Assembly: GCF_017874545.1 (NCBI RefSeq)
Contig: NZ_JAGGLT010000004.1
Location: 1 to 64,000, forward strand
Direction of reading: 5' to 3'
Origin: Thermoanaerobacterium butyriciformans
Lineage (GTDB): Bacteria; Bacillota; Thermoanaerobacteria; Thermoanaerobacterales; Thermoanaerobacteraceae
DNA length: 64,000 bases
Within the stretch, counting starts at the first letter, position 1. Every line of letters begins with the position of its first letter. Position numbers and translations under genes: made by a program. This document shows, piece after piece, positions 33,246 through 42,739 of this stretch. The notes beneath the pieces are model-generated. The model was not told the DNA's origin. It did no database searches and saw only the letters and a program-made list of their open reading frames with translations.

Positions 33246-34238
33246 ATGATAACGATAAAAGATGTTGCAAAAGAAGCTGGTGTTTCAGTTGCTACAATAT
33301 CAAGAGTCCTTAATAACAAACCTGGCGTTTCAGATGAAACTAGAGAAAAAGTTTTGTCTGTGATAAAAAGACTAAACTACAACCCCAATCTTTTAGGCAG
33401 AAATCTGCGTAGAATGGAAACAAAGATGGTACTTGTGCTGCTTCCTGCAATATCAAATCCATTCTATGCCAGAATAGTTAAAGGAATAGAAGATGTGGCA
33501 CAAAAAAATGGATATGGTGTAATGCTTTGCAACACTGATTCTGATATTGAGAGAGAAAGGATGTATTTAGAGCTTTTAAAAAATAAGCTTTCTGATGGAG
33601 TTATTTTTATGGCTCCTGAGATTGATGAGGAAGAGCTTAATGACATAGGAGAGAAATATGCAGTTGTACAGTGCTGCGAATACAAGGAAGGTGCTAATGT
33701 TTCACATGTGTCTATAGATAACTACAAAGCATCATATAAAGCGGTAAAGCATTTAATTGGTTTGGGACACAAACACATTGGTTTAATTAGCTGTAAGAAT
33801 AATTTTCTGTCGACGAAGCACAGAGAAGCAGGATATAAAAAAGCTTTGGAGGATTCTGGAATTGAATTTAACCCTTGTTACATCAGGCATGGTGATTACT
33901 CATTTAAAAGCGGTTTTAGAGCTGCTCATGGCCTATTAAATGATTTTAAAGAAATAACAGCAATATTTGCCATATCGGATATCATGGCAATAGGTGCTAT
34001 AAAAGCATGTTATGAAAATGGGCTGAAAGTTCCTGATGATATTGCTATAGTTGGATTTGATAACATAAGTTTTGCTCCAATGTACAATCCATCTCTTACA
34101 ACGGTGTCGCAGCCTAAATACGATATAGGTTGTACGGCAATGGAGCTGCTTATAAAGCAAATAAAAAATAAAGGGGGTAATAAAGAAAACATAGTTTTGG
34201 AGCATGAGCTTATAATAAGGCAGTCTACTGTAAAGTAA
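33246..34238 (+). CDS. LacI-family transcriptional regulator (beta-mannoside module)
   Basis: A 330-residue LacI/GalR repressor. The DNA-binding domain ITIKDVAKEAGVSVATISRVLNN is at residues 2-24, with the hinge near 50-60, and the rest is a periplasmic-binding-type sugar-sensing domain ending VLEHELIIRQSTVK. It is the first gene of an operon encoding a sugar dehydrogenase, two isomerase-like proteins and a GH2 beta-mannosidase, and is preceded by two matched inverted repeats. Autoregulation and induction by a mannoside-derived sugar are inferred. ATG follows GAAGGAGTTGTT. Confidence 0.9.
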   Translation: MITIKDVAKEAGVSVATISRVLNNKPGVSDETREKVLSVIKRLNYNPNLLGRNLRRMETKMVLVLLPAISNPFYARIVKGIEDVAQKNGYGVMLCNTDSDIERERMYLELLKNKLSDGVIFMAPEIDEEELNDIGEKYAVVQCCEYKEGANVSHVSIDNYKASYKAVKHLIGLGHKHIGLISCKNNFLSTKHREAGYKKALEDSGIEFNPCYIRHGDYSFKSGFRAAHGLLNDFKEITAIFAISDIMAIGAIKACYENGLKVPDDIAIVGFDNISFAPMYNPSLTTVSQPKYDIGCTAMELLIKQIKNKGGNKENIVLEHELIIRQSTVK

Positions 34239-34252
34239 AAGGAGGAATTTTT

Positions 34253-35338
34253 GTGAAAGAAAAGATCAGAGTTGGAATAATCGGCTGTGGAGGTATCGCT
34301 AATGGCAAACATATGCCATCGCTATCGAAATTAGACAATGTAGAGATGGTTGCGTTTTGTGATGATGATGAAGAAAGAGCATTAAAAGCTGCGAAAGACT
34401 ACGGTGTAGATGGTGCAAAAACTTATAGGGATTATAGAAAACTGCTGGAAGATAAGACAATTGATGTGGTTCATGTCTGCACTCCAAATAAGTCACATGC
34501 GGATATAACAATTGATGCATTGGAAGCTGGGAAACACGTAATGTGTGAAAAACCAATGGCAAAGACTGCTAGTGATGCAAAGAGAATGCTAGATGCAGCA
34601 AAAAAGACAGGAAAGAAATTGACTATAGGATATCAAAACCGTTTTAGGCCTGACTCACAATACTTATATAAATTGTGTCGAGATGGTGTACTTGGAGAAA
34701 TATACTTTGCAAAAGCACATGCTATAAGACGCCGTGCTGTACCAACATGGGGAGTATTTTTAAATGAAGAAGAGCAGGGCGGAGGTCCTTTGATAGATAT
34801 AGGAACACATGCCCTTGATCTTACATTGTGGATGATGAACAACTACAAACCAAAATACGTTGTTGGCAATACTTATCATAAGCTTGCAGAGAAGAGAAAT
34901 GCAGCAAATGCCTGGGGGCCGTGGGACCCGGACAAATTTACCGTTGAAGATTCGGCTTTTGGATTTATAACTATGGAAAATGGTGCAACAATTATACTTG
35001 AGTCAAGCTGGGCTTTAAATTCCCTTGATGTTGATGAAGCAAAGACGACCTTGTGTGGGACAGAAGGTGGAGCAGACATGAAGGATGGGCTTAGAATCAA
35101 TGGGGAAAAGAATGGGAGATTGTATACGACTAAAATCGATTTAAGCACTGGTGGTGTTGACTTTTATGAAGGAAAAGCAGAAAATGCAGCAGACTTAGAA
35201 GCAAGATTGTGGATAGAAAGTGTCATTAATGATACAGAGCCTGTTGTAAAACCAGAAGAAGCTTATGTAGTGTCACAGATACTAGAGGCGATTTATACAT
35301 CTTCAAAGACTGGAAAGCCAGTATATTTTAATGAATAG
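34253..35338 (+). CDS. Gfo/Idh/MocA-family sugar oxidoreductase
   Basis: A 361-residue NAD(P)-dependent dehydrogenase. The N-terminal Rossmann motif is VGIIGCGGIANGKHMPSL; the family EKP motif is MCEKPMAKT (about 98-106) with the catalytic Lys; GGGPLIDIGTHALDLTLWMM (about 178) carries the second conserved catalytic region (DxxxH). Members oxidise a sugar hydroxyl (C1, C2, C3 or of inositol) to a ketone. The start is GTG/ATG-like at 34253 with AAGGAGGAATTTTT upstream. It is followed by two TIM-barrel isomerase genes and a beta-mannosidase, a combination that fits oxidation-assisted glycoside breakdown; the specific substrate is unknown. Confidence 0.87.
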   Translation: MKEKIRVGIIGCGGIANGKHMPSLSKLDNVEMVAFCDDDEERALKAAKDYGVDGAKTYRDYRKLLEDKTIDVVHVCTPNKSHADITIDALEAGKHVMCEKPMAKTASDAKRMLDAAKKTGKKLTIGYQNRFRPDSQYLYKLCRDGVLGEIYFAKAHAIRRRAVPTWGVFLNEEEQGGGPLIDIGTHALDLTLWMMNNYKPKYVVGNTYHKLAEKRNAANAWGPWDPDKFTVEDSAFGFITMENGATIILESSWALNSLDVDEAKTTLCGTEGGADMKDGLRINGEKNGRLYTTKIDLSTGGVDFYEGKAENAADLEARLWIESVINDTEPVVKPEEAYVVSQILEAIYTSSKTGKPVYFNE

Positions 35339-35348
35339 GGTGATTTAT

Positions 35349-36083
35349 ATGGATATACCTTTGTCATTACAGCTTTATACCTTAAGAAATGAGATGAAAG
35401 AAGATTTTGTAGGGACTTTAGAAAAGGTTGCTGAGATAGGGTATAAAGGTGTTGAATTTGCAGGATATGGTGATTTAAAAGCGGCTGAACTAAAAAAGCA
35501 CCTTGACCGCCTTGGATTAACTCCTACTGGAAGTCACATAGGATTAGAAATTTTAAAAAATAGACTTGACGAAGAAATAGAGTACAATTTGGAAATAGGA
35601 AATAAATACATTGTTTGTCCGTGGAATAAATACGAAACAAAAGATGATTTTATTGAAGCCTCAAAACTTTTCAATGAGATAGGCGAGAAATGTGCCGATA
35701 AAGGATTGATTTTTTGCTACCACAACCATAATCATGAATTTGTAAAATTTGATGGCGATTATGGATTAGATCTAATTTATGAAAATGCTGACTCAGAATT
35801 TTTAAAAGCGGAGATAGACACGTATTGGGTTAAGTATGCAGGTGAAGACCCTGTTAAGTACATTAAAAAGTACAGTGGAAGAGTGCCATTGGTTCATTTA
35901 AAGGACATGGAAAGTGATACAAGGGACTTTGCAGAAATTGGCGAAGGAACTATGAATATTAAAGATATAATAAGTGCATCAATAGAGGCTGGTGTTGAGT
36001 GGTTTATAGTCGAACAGGATATATGCAAAAGACAGCCTATTGAAAGTGCTAAAATAAGCTTTAACAATATCAAAAAAATGTGA
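35349..36083 (+). CDS. Sugar phosphate isomerase/epimerase-type TIM barrel protein (first)
   Basis: A 244-residue AP endonuclease-2-like TIM barrel. Typical features are LSLQLYTLRNEMKEDF at the start, GYKGVEFAGYGDL (metal Glu region), FCYHNHNHEF (about 127-136, metal His), AEIDTYWVKYAGEDP (Asp/Trp motif), VHLKDM (metal-site His) and WFIVEQD (metal Glu). Family members isomerise or epimerise sugars, and some cleave 3-keto-glycosides. ATG at 35349 with AGGGTGAT upstream is chosen; an in-frame start at 35331 overlaps the dehydrogenase gene and is weaker. Substrate unknown. Confidence 0.82.
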   Translation: MDIPLSLQLYTLRNEMKEDFVGTLEKVAEIGYKGVEFAGYGDLKAAELKKHLDRLGLTPTGSHIGLEILKNRLDEEIEYNLEIGNKYIVCPWNKYETKDDFIEASKLFNEIGEKCADKGLIFCYHNHNHEFVKFDGDYGLDLIYENADSEFLKAEIDTYWVKYAGEDPVKYIKKYSGRVPLVHLKDMESDTRDFAEIGEGTMNIKDIISASIEAGVEWFIVEQDICKRQPIESAKISFNNIKKM

Positions 36084-36097
36084 GGAGAGATAAAATT

Positions 36098-37018
36098 ATG
36101 CATCTTGGATTTTTAACAGTATGCCTTGGAAATATGCAGCTTAAGGACAAAGCGAAGTGGGCATCGGAAAATGGGTTTAAATCTTTAGAAATTGCTTGTT
36201 GGCCACAGGTAAACAGCAGAGATTATTCTAGCTGTGATATAGATGTTGAAACATTAACAGAAGAAAAAGCTGAAGAGATAAAAAAATACATGAAGGATTA
36301 TGGGCTATCTATATCATCTTTGGCTTATTACGATAACAACTTAGATCCAGATCCTGAAAAAAGAGCTTATATAAATAATCACACTAAGAAATGCATTGAT
36401 GCTGCAGTTATGTTAGGTACATCTATGGTTGGAACTTTTATAGGGAGAGATCCCAATAAAAATTTGAAGGAGAATTTTGATGAATTTGAAAAAGTCTTTA
36501 GCGATATTGTTGGTTATGCAGAAAGCAGAGGCATAAAGATTATAATTGAAAATTGTCCTATGGAAGGTTGGCAGAAAGAAGGGCTTCCCGGTACAATATC
36601 ATTCACACCTGAGCTTTGGGAGGAGATGTTCAGGAGAATACCGTCTATGAATTTTGGGCTCAATTTAGACCCATCACATCTTTTGTTTCAGCTAATTGAT
36701 TATGTGAAAGTTGTGCCAGCGTTTAAGGACAGGATATTTCACGTTCATGCAAAAGACGCTGAAATCTTCAAAGACAAACTTGAATGGTATGGCGTTTTTA
36801 ACAGGCAATTTCCTAAAAAAGGTGAAACAGGCTATTGGAGGTTTAGAATGCCTGGGCTTGGCCAAGTAGACTGGAGCAAGTTCATAAAAGCTTTAAAAGA
36901 CGTGGGTTACGATGGTGTTATAAGTATTGAGCATGAAGATCCATTGTACGAAGGAAGCGAAGAAAAGGTAAAAGAAGGGTTAAAATTAGGTTATAATCAT
37001 TTAAAACAATTTATATAA
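36098..37018 (+). CDS. Sugar phosphate isomerase/epimerase-type TIM barrel protein (second)
   Basis: A 306-residue protein of the same broad barrel family as its upstream neighbour but clearly different in sequence. It begins MHLGFLTVCLGNMQLKDKA and shows NGFKSLEIACWP, IIIENCPMEGW (metal Glu), GLNLDPSHLLFQL (Asp and His), IFHVHAKDAEIF (His) and VISIEHEDPLY (Glu), so a complete divalent-metal site. It resembles members that act with Gfo/Idh/MocA dehydrogenases. Start ATG at 36098 follows GAGGAGAG, 14 nt after the previous gene. Having two such barrels beside one dehydrogenase suggests sequential steps. Confidence 0.82.
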   Translation: MHLGFLTVCLGNMQLKDKAKWASENGFKSLEIACWPQVNSRDYSSCDIDVETLTEEKAEEIKKYMKDYGLSISSLAYYDNNLDPDPEKRAYINNHTKKCIDAAVMLGTSMVGTFIGRDPNKNLKENFDEFEKVFSDIVGYAESRGIKIIIENCPMEGWQKEGLPGTISFTPELWEEMFRRIPSMNFGLNLDPSHLLFQLIDYVKVVPAFKDRIFHVHAKDAEIFKDKLEWYGVFNRQFPKKGETGYWRFRMPGLGQVDWSKFIKALKDVGYDGVISIEHEDPLYEGSEEKVKEGLKLGYNHLKQFI

Positions 37019-37089
37019 GGCATAATTATTATCTTAAGCGATTGATAAATTTTTCAATTTGTAAGCTTTTGAGAGGAAGGAGGAAGCAC

Positions 37090-39558
37090 ATGGAGAAGCG
37101 CATTTCGTTGAATGGCACATGGAAGTTTAGAGAAGCATCTGATAATGAGTGGAATGATGGAAAAGTACCTGGATGTGTTCAGTTAGATTTGTTGGCACAA
37201 AAAAAGATAAGTGATCCATTTTATCGCATGGACGAGGTAGAATGCCATAAACTAGAGGAAAAGGAATGGGTCTACAGAAAAGAATTCGATTTTGATTTAT
37301 CTGAGGAATTTGATGAAATAAAATTGGTATTTGATGGAATTGATACAATCGCTGATATTTATCTTAATGGCGAATTATTAGGTACAGCAGAAAATATGTT
37401 TATTTCCTATGAATTTGATGTAACCGATTTAATAAGTGAGAATGACAATGTATTAGAAGTCTATTTTCATTCATCTACAAAAGTAATGAGGACACTTGAG
37501 AATAACAGCCCTATAAGATTAGAATCATCATTTGAAACAGCAAGGCCATACATTAGAAAAGCTCAATATGCATACGGATGGGATTGGGGACCGAGATTGG
37601 CACAGGTTGGACTTTGGAAGGATGTGTATATATCAGTTGTAAAAGATGCTGTGATAAAAAATCCATTTTTCTATACGGAAAAATTGCAAAAAGATACGGC
37701 ATTTGTAAGAATCAATGCTTCTGTATCATCTTTTACGGATCTAGATTTAATAGCGGAAGTTACCGTTTCGTATGATGGCGAGGTCTGTGGGAGAAAAAGT
37801 GTTCATGTTGAATACGGTGGCATAGATGCTTATCTTAAAATTGATAATCCAAAGCTGTGGTATCCCAATGGTATTGGTTCTCAGCCGCTTTACAACATAA
37901 ATATAAAGCTTTTAATAGGTGAAGATGTTATAGACGAATTGAATTTTAAGTCCGGTATAAGAGTTGTAAGATTGATACGAGAAAAAGACAGCATTGGTGA
38001 AAGCTTTATTTTTGAAATCAACGGGATAAAGGTTTTTGCAAAGGGTGCTGATTGGATTCCAGCAGATAATTTTCTTTCAAGGATTACAAAAGATGATTAT
38101 TATAAATTTATTAGACTTGCTAAAGATGCAAATATGAATATGCTGAGAGTTTGGGGTGGCGGCATTTACGAGGATGAGGCTTTTTATGATGCATGCGATG
38201 AAATGGGAATAATGGTGTGGCAGGATTTTATGTACGCTTGTGCTCAATATCCGGATCAATTTGATTGGTTTCAGCAGATGGCTGCAGAAGAAGCAGAGGA
38301 TGTGCTTTTAAGGCTTAGGAACCATCCTTCCATCGTATTGTGGTGCGGCAACAATGAAAACAACACTGGATTCTACTCTTGGTGGGGAAATGGCGATCCT
38401 AAGTACCTTGGGAATTACATCTACAAAGAGATATTGCCACAGATCTGTGCAAAGTATGATCCATCAAGACCCTATTGGGTATCAAGTCCGTATGGAGGAG
38501 TAGATCCCAACAGTGAATCAGAAGGTGACAGGCATCAGTGGAATGTATGGAGTGGATGGGCTGATGTCAAAGCCTATTTAGCTGATAAAAGCAGATTTGT
38601 AAGCGAGTTTGGCTTCCAGTCAATGCCCGATTGGAAGACGGTATTGTCGTATACCAAAGAAGATGACAGATATATTTTAAGCCCTGTAATGATATCTCAC
38701 AATAAACAGATTGATGGTATGGAACGCCTGATAAGGTACATGGTAAGTGAATTAGGTTTTCCAAAAGACTTTAAAAGCTTTGTGTATTTGACACAGTTTA
38801 ATCAGGCGGAGGCAATAAAAAAAGGTGTAGAACACTGGAGAGCTGGCAAATTCATGACGGCAGGAACGCTTTATTGGCAATTTAACGATTGCTGGCCTGT
38901 AGCTAGCTGGTCCTGCATAGATTACTATAAAAGAAAAAAAGCTCTTTACTATTATTCTTCCCGGTTTTATGCTGATGTTTTACCGTATATTATGGAAGAA
39001 GGCGATGGCATAACCATTTATGGTATAAGCGATTTGCTACATGACGAGGAAGCACATATAAAGATTTTGTGCTATAACCTCGATGGCGAGAAAATTTCAG
39101 AGAGAGAAATAAATGCAAAATTAATTTCTAACGATGTAGTTAAGATAGCACACTACAGTGTTGACGAATTGGGGATTGGATACAGTCCAAGAATTATGCC
39201 CGTAGATGCATTACATTGTACTCTTCCTGTAGAGCGAAATGGGAATCTATTAAATAGTATCATATACGTTAAGATGACGGTTGGCAACAGCACTTATGAA
39301 AATTACATCGTCTTTGACAAATTTAGAAATCTTAATCTAAGAAAGCCTTCCATAAAATGTAGTATAGAAGGAAATAAGATAATTTTATCGTCAGATGTTC
39401 CTGCATTCGGAGTATTTGTAGAGACGGAAAATGATGTAGACATTAAGGACAACTGCCTTAACATGATACCGGGGGAAAAATATATTCTGGAATGCTCTGG
39501 TGAGCCTGGAAATGTGGAAGTTCTAGATCTTACAAGTCTTATTTCAAAAATATATTAA
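37090..39558 (+). CDS. Beta-mannosidase, glycoside hydrolase family 2
   Basis: An 822-residue intracellular GH2 enzyme (no signal peptide). The N-terminal sugar-binding domain (RISLNGTWKFREASD...VPGCVQLDLL) is followed by an immunoglobulin-like domain and the catalytic barrel (about 300-640). Beta-mannosidase features are FAKGADWIPADNF, MLRVWGGGIYEDEAFYDACDEMGIMVWQDFM, the acid/base Glu in VLWCGNNENN and the nucleophile Glu in FVSEFGFQSMPDW, plus YWQFNDCWPVASW. It releases mannose from beta-mannosides such as mannobiose. ATG at 37090 with AAGGAGGAAG upstream is chosen over upstream in-frame codons. Confidence 0.93.
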   Translation: MEKRISLNGTWKFREASDNEWNDGKVPGCVQLDLLAQKKISDPFYRMDEVECHKLEEKEWVYRKEFDFDLSEEFDEIKLVFDGIDTIADIYLNGELLGTAENMFISYEFDVTDLISENDNVLEVYFHSSTKVMRTLENNSPIRLESSFETARPYIRKAQYAYGWDWGPRLAQVGLWKDVYISVVKDAVIKNPFFYTEKLQKDTAFVRINASVSSFTDLDLIAEVTVSYDGEVCGRKSVHVEYGGIDAYLKIDNPKLWYPNGIGSQPLYNINIKLLIGEDVIDELNFKSGIRVVRLIREKDSIGESFIFEINGIKVFAKGADWIPADNFLSRITKDDYYKFIRLAKDANMNMLRVWGGGIYEDEAFYDACDEMGIMVWQDFMYACAQYPDQFDWFQQMAAEEAEDVLLRLRNHPSIVLWCGNNENNTGFYSWWGNGDPKYLGNYIYKEILPQICAKYDPSRPYWVSSPYGGVDPNSESEGDRHQWNVWSGWADVKAYLADKSRFVSEFGFQSMPDWKTVLSYTKEDDRYILSPVMISHNKQIDGMERLIRYMVSELGFPKDFKSFVYLTQFNQAEAIKKGVEHWRAGKFMTAGTLYWQFNDCWPVASWSCIDYYKRKKALYYYSSRFYADVLPYIMEEGDGITIYGISDLLHDEEAHIKILCYNLDGEKISEREINAKLISNDVVKIAHYSVDELGIGYSPRIMPVDALHCTLPVERNGNLLNSIIYVKMTVGNSTYENYIVFDKFRNLNLRKPSIKCSIEGNKIILSSDVPAFGVFVETENDVDIKDNCLNMIPGEKYILECSGEPGNVEVLDLTSLISKIY

Positions 39559-39565
39559 CTAGATG

Positions 39566-39615
39566 AAAAGGTATGTGTTTTACAATATTTTCTTGATATG
39601 CACATACCTTTTTTT
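39566..39615 (+). terminator. Terminator of the beta-mannosidase operon
   Basis: AAAAGGTATGTG (39566-39577) pairs perfectly with CACATACCTTTT (39601-39612) across a 23-nt loop and runs into a T tract. Confidence 0.8.
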
Positions 39616-39671
39616 GTTCCAGAAAAGTGCTATAATTAAAGAAAAGAATACTAAAAATGGTGGTGGTAGAA

Positions 39672-39911
39672 ATGTCAAAAGCAATTAATGAAAGGCTGGA
39701 TGACATAATATACGAAAAGGTAAAGGTGATGCCTAAAGATGAACAAAAGGAAGTTTTAGATTTTGTTGATTACCTAATACAAAAAAGGTTAAAGATTGTT
39801 AAAGATATGTTTGAAACAACAAAGGAAACTAAACAAGTTTTGGAAAGATATGGATATACAGAAGATAATATCTCTGAGCTTGTAAAGGAAATAAGGGGTA
39901 TTGATGATTAG
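39672..39911 (+). CDS. Small DUF2281-like protein
   Basis: A 79-residue soluble protein. MPKDEQKEVLDFVDYLIQKR near residue 18 resembles the short antitoxin-like/DUF2281 proteins in which a helix with a bulged LPxxxxxEVLDFVxFL motif is characteristic. Such proteins are often encoded with a PIN-type toxin, but no toxin gene is next to it. Its C-terminal half (ERYGYTEDNISELVKEIRG) is helical and charged. ATG at 39672 follows GGTGGTGGTAG. Function unknown. Confidence 0.6.
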   Translation: MSKAINERLDDIIYEKVKVMPKDEQKEVLDFVDYLIQKRLKIVKDMFETTKETKQVLERYGYTEDNISELVKEIRGIDD

Positions 39912-39919
39912 GGCCTAAG

Positions 39920-39942
39920 CCCCTATGCTTAAAACATAGGGG
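39920..39942. terminator. Hairpin between the DUF2281-like gene and the LevR-type gene
   Basis: CCCCTATG (39920-39927) pairs with CATAGGGG (39935-39942) around CTTAAAA. It lies between converging genes; the plus-strand tail is AAAACTTT, so the T tract is weak, but position and stem strength favour a terminator. Confidence 0.55.
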
Positions 39943-39948
39943 AAAACT

Positions 39949-42648
39949 TTATATTACGTTAAATAATGTATCTCTTTCCTGGAAAAATCTCATTACATAG
40001 CATATTTCATCATCAGGAATTTTAATTGAATACTTCCTATTTAAGTAGTTTAGTGATTGCTTGACTGCATTGTACAAAGATTTATTGTTTTTAATATATT
40101 CTTCTTTACCAAGAAATTCTATGCTTTTTTCTCCTTTTTTGATTCTGCTTACCATAAAAGCAAAGTGAAGTATAATGCCAAGCAGCATGTCGTCATCAAA
40201 GCAAACTGAAAGAGTATTGCACAGGTTCATGATGGTATTTTGTATATCGTTGTACAGCTCTTCGCCGTCTATATTGTCGATATTTTCTTGTAAGACATTG
40301 CCCATCTTGATAAGCGTCGTTTTAATATCTACTATTTCCTGCAATTCTTTCATGACTTTTAAGCTTAAGACGTCATTCATGCTGTACTGTTTAATATTAG
40401 TATCCAATGGAAAAGACGATACGATAAAAGCTATTTCCATGTTTTCCTGGATTTCATTTATTTTCTTCATTGTCATGTGTTTATCAAGGCTGTCAATTGG
40501 TATTATCTCAAATAAATCTTTGTCGTACTTTAAGTTGTTTTTTAAGAAACTTTTGATTGCAACAGAGGCACCTTCCCCAGTGAGACATGCTGTTATAATT
40601 GCGATTTTCTTTTTGTCGCTTATCAGTGGAGCAAAATCCATGTTGTTCTCCATGTACGAATTTATCGACTGTACGCTCATGTAAATATTGTTAAGAGGCA
40701 TGCCTAACAGCGCTTTTCTGGTAGCTTCGATGACGTGGAGAGTGGAAATAAGCGGTATAACTTTTACTGGCACATCAAACTCTTTTTCAATCGTTTCGCC
40801 AAATGTTGTAAGGGAGCCCATGTCTACTAAGAGAAGGTATCCTGCCTGATTCATATCATTCCTCACGTAGTCTTTCAAACTTTCTAATACTTCAAGAGGA
40901 CTTTTGTCAAGATGGGCGTCTAAGCCTATTGCATAATTTTCACCCAACAATTTATTGGCCACATCTGCCATGGATGTAGCAGTAGAATTGCCATGGGCAA
41001 TTATTATCACCTTGACTTTCTCGCTTTGCTTATTGATGTATTCCTTATCGGACATGAGAAATATTGCGATAAATCCAGCTTCATCTTCTGGAATCGAAAC
41101 ATTCAAATATCTCTCTATGATTTTTTTGGCTTCAATAGCAACTTCAAATTCCCTTGGGTATAATTGCTTTATTTTTGATAGTTGAGGATTTACAATAGGC
41201 TTATTTTTATTGACCCTTTCAATAAGCGTGTTTAAGTGCAAAGCAAGTGCAGTATAGCTGTTTTGACTGAGATCTTTTCCCAGTAGTTCGGATGCCAGTT
41301 CTGCAATCCTATCTGTAATGCTTATTATGTCTTCTCCTAAGATGTGAATCAAGTTTTGCTTGTTTTTCTCCTCAGTTATACCATATATCTGCTTGTGGAA
41401 GTACTTTGCTATGTCTTTTTCCAAAATTGATTCAATGTCTATATCAGATATACCTTTTGCTTTAAGCTGCCTTAGCCTATCATTTATTATCTCGTAAATG
41501 CTGTTATCATTAGAGGCAGTTGGAATCTCCTCTATTTCATTTGTAGGAGAAAACTTAAAGAACTCTATATCATCACCTATGACTTCATTCCACAGCATTC
41601 TATGCTGTTTATCTGTGTATAATCCCTTCTTTATATAATCAGGCAAGTCTCTACTGCGAATTCTTATGTCATTTTTCTTGTTTGTCAAAAATTCCGAATA
41701 GACCTTTGCACATATAAGCTTGACATCGCTTTCTAATTGGCCGATATTGTTTGGACAGTCATAGGAACAAAACGCCCTCATTGAATTAAGCGACACAAAT
41801 ATATCTCTGTTTAGCTTTATGCTTTCGTGTTTAAAGAACCTCTTTAGAAGGTAAAACCTTTCTTCTAAAGTCCTTTCTCTAAGTGGCGGTATTTTAATTA
41901 TCATCGGTATTCTTCTTGTAAATGTATTTAAAAGGGACGAAGAAGGATCCTCAGTCGTAGCCGATATGATCAATACGTCAGATGTCCTGTTTTCCACATC
42001 TCCGACTCTTCTAAAATACCCAGTATCGAGGAAAGTGAATAAGATTTCCTGCCCTTCAGGCGGCAAGCGATGGACTTCATCAAGGAATAAGATTCCTCCA
42101 TTTGCCTTCTCGATTAACCCTTCTTTATCTGTATCAGCGCCTGTGTAAGCGCCTTTTTTAACCCCAAATAACTGCGCCGTCAAAAGCTGAGGATTGTTGC
42201 TGTAATCTGCGCAGTTAAACGCTATAAATGGGGCGTCAGGCTTTTTTACACCCATATCTATGGCATACTTGTGCATTATTCGCGCAAAAGTAGATTTTCC
42301 TACTCCTGTTTCACCTAATATTAAACAGTGGATTCCCTTGGGAGGGTATAAAATAGCAGCTTTTGCCTGTTCACCAGCTTGTTTTAAGCTTATATTATTT
42401 TTAATAAGCATATCCAGTTCATACAATTTACTGTCGCTTGAATTAGTGCTGGCGCTTTCAAATGCAGGAGAAAACAATACCGGTCTGCCCTCTGACTTTA
42501 CGACTTTTCCTTCTTTGCACAAAAGATTTAGCTCATGACTAACGTTTGCTCGCGACATATTTAGCTCATTTGCCAATGTCATGGCGTCTACGCCGTTTCC
42601 TCTATTTAGCTCTATCAACTTTTTTAAAATCAAGTCTTTTCTTTTCAA
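39949..42648 (-). CDS. LevR/ManR-type sigma-54-dependent activator with PRD and EII domains
   Basis: An 899-residue PTS-controlled activator. The N-terminal HTH (about 1-60, MTLANELNMSRANVSHEL) is followed by an AAA+ sigma-54 interaction domain: Walker A LGETGVGKSTFA (about 115), the loop GAYTGA (variant of GAFTGA), GGILFLDEVHRLP (Walker B). Then come PRD1 (about 430-530), an EIIA-Man-like domain (VIIIAHGNSTATSMADVANKLLG), an EIIB-like stretch (ACLTGEGASVAIKSFL) and a C-terminal PRD2 (LGIILHFAFMVSRIKKG). TTG at 42648 with AAAGGGGAG 7 nt upstream is my start; a GTG at 42669 is possible. It faces the sigma-54 promoter of the PTS operon. Confidence 0.93.
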   Translation of the reverse strand: MKRKDLILKKLIELNRGNGVDAMTLANELNMSRANVSHELNLLCKEGKVVKSEGRPVLFSPAFESASTNSSDSKLYELDMLIKNNISLKQAGEQAKAAILYPPKGIHCLILGETGVGKSTFARIMHKYAIDMGVKKPDAPFIAFNCADYSNNPQLLTAQLFGVKKGAYTGADTDKEGLIEKANGGILFLDEVHRLPPEGQEILFTFLDTGYFRRVGDVENRTSDVLIISATTEDPSSSLLNTFTRRIPMIIKIPPLRERTLEERFYLLKRFFKHESIKLNRDIFVSLNSMRAFCSYDCPNNIGQLESDVKLICAKVYSEFLTNKKNDIRIRSRDLPDYIKKGLYTDKQHRMLWNEVIGDDIEFFKFSPTNEIEEIPTASNDNSIYEIINDRLRQLKAKGISDIDIESILEKDIAKYFHKQIYGITEEKNKQNLIHILGEDIISITDRIAELASELLGKDLSQNSYTALALHLNTLIERVNKNKPIVNPQLSKIKQLYPREFEVAIEAKKIIERYLNVSIPEDEAGFIAIFLMSDKEYINKQSEKVKVIIIAHGNSTATSMADVANKLLGENYAIGLDAHLDKSPLEVLESLKDYVRNDMNQAGYLLLVDMGSLTTFGETIEKEFDVPVKVIPLISTLHVIEATRKALLGMPLNNIYMSVQSINSYMENNMDFAPLISDKKKIAIITACLTGEGASVAIKSFLKNNLKYDKDLFEIIPIDSLDKHMTMKKINEIQENMEIAFIVSSFPLDTNIKQYSMNDVLSLKVMKELQEIVDIKTTLIKMGNVLQENIDNIDGEELYNDIQNTIMNLCNTLSVCFDDDMLLGIILHFAFMVSRIKKGEKSIEFLGKEEYIKNNKSLYNAVKQSLNYLNRKYSIKIPDDEICYVMRFFQERDTLFNVI

Positions 42649-42694
42649 TTTAAAGCTCCCCTTTACCACAAATAACTTTCTCTACCTATATCTT

Positions 42695-42722
42695 ATTATA
42701 TATTTCGCAATAAGTTTTTCAA
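42695..42722 (-). promoter_or_regulatory. Sigma-A promoter of the LevR-type regulator
   Basis: On the minus strand TTGAAA (42722-42717), 16-nt spacer, TATAAT (42700-42695). Confidence 0.65.
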
Positions 42723-42739
42723 TAGTGATTTACTGGATT

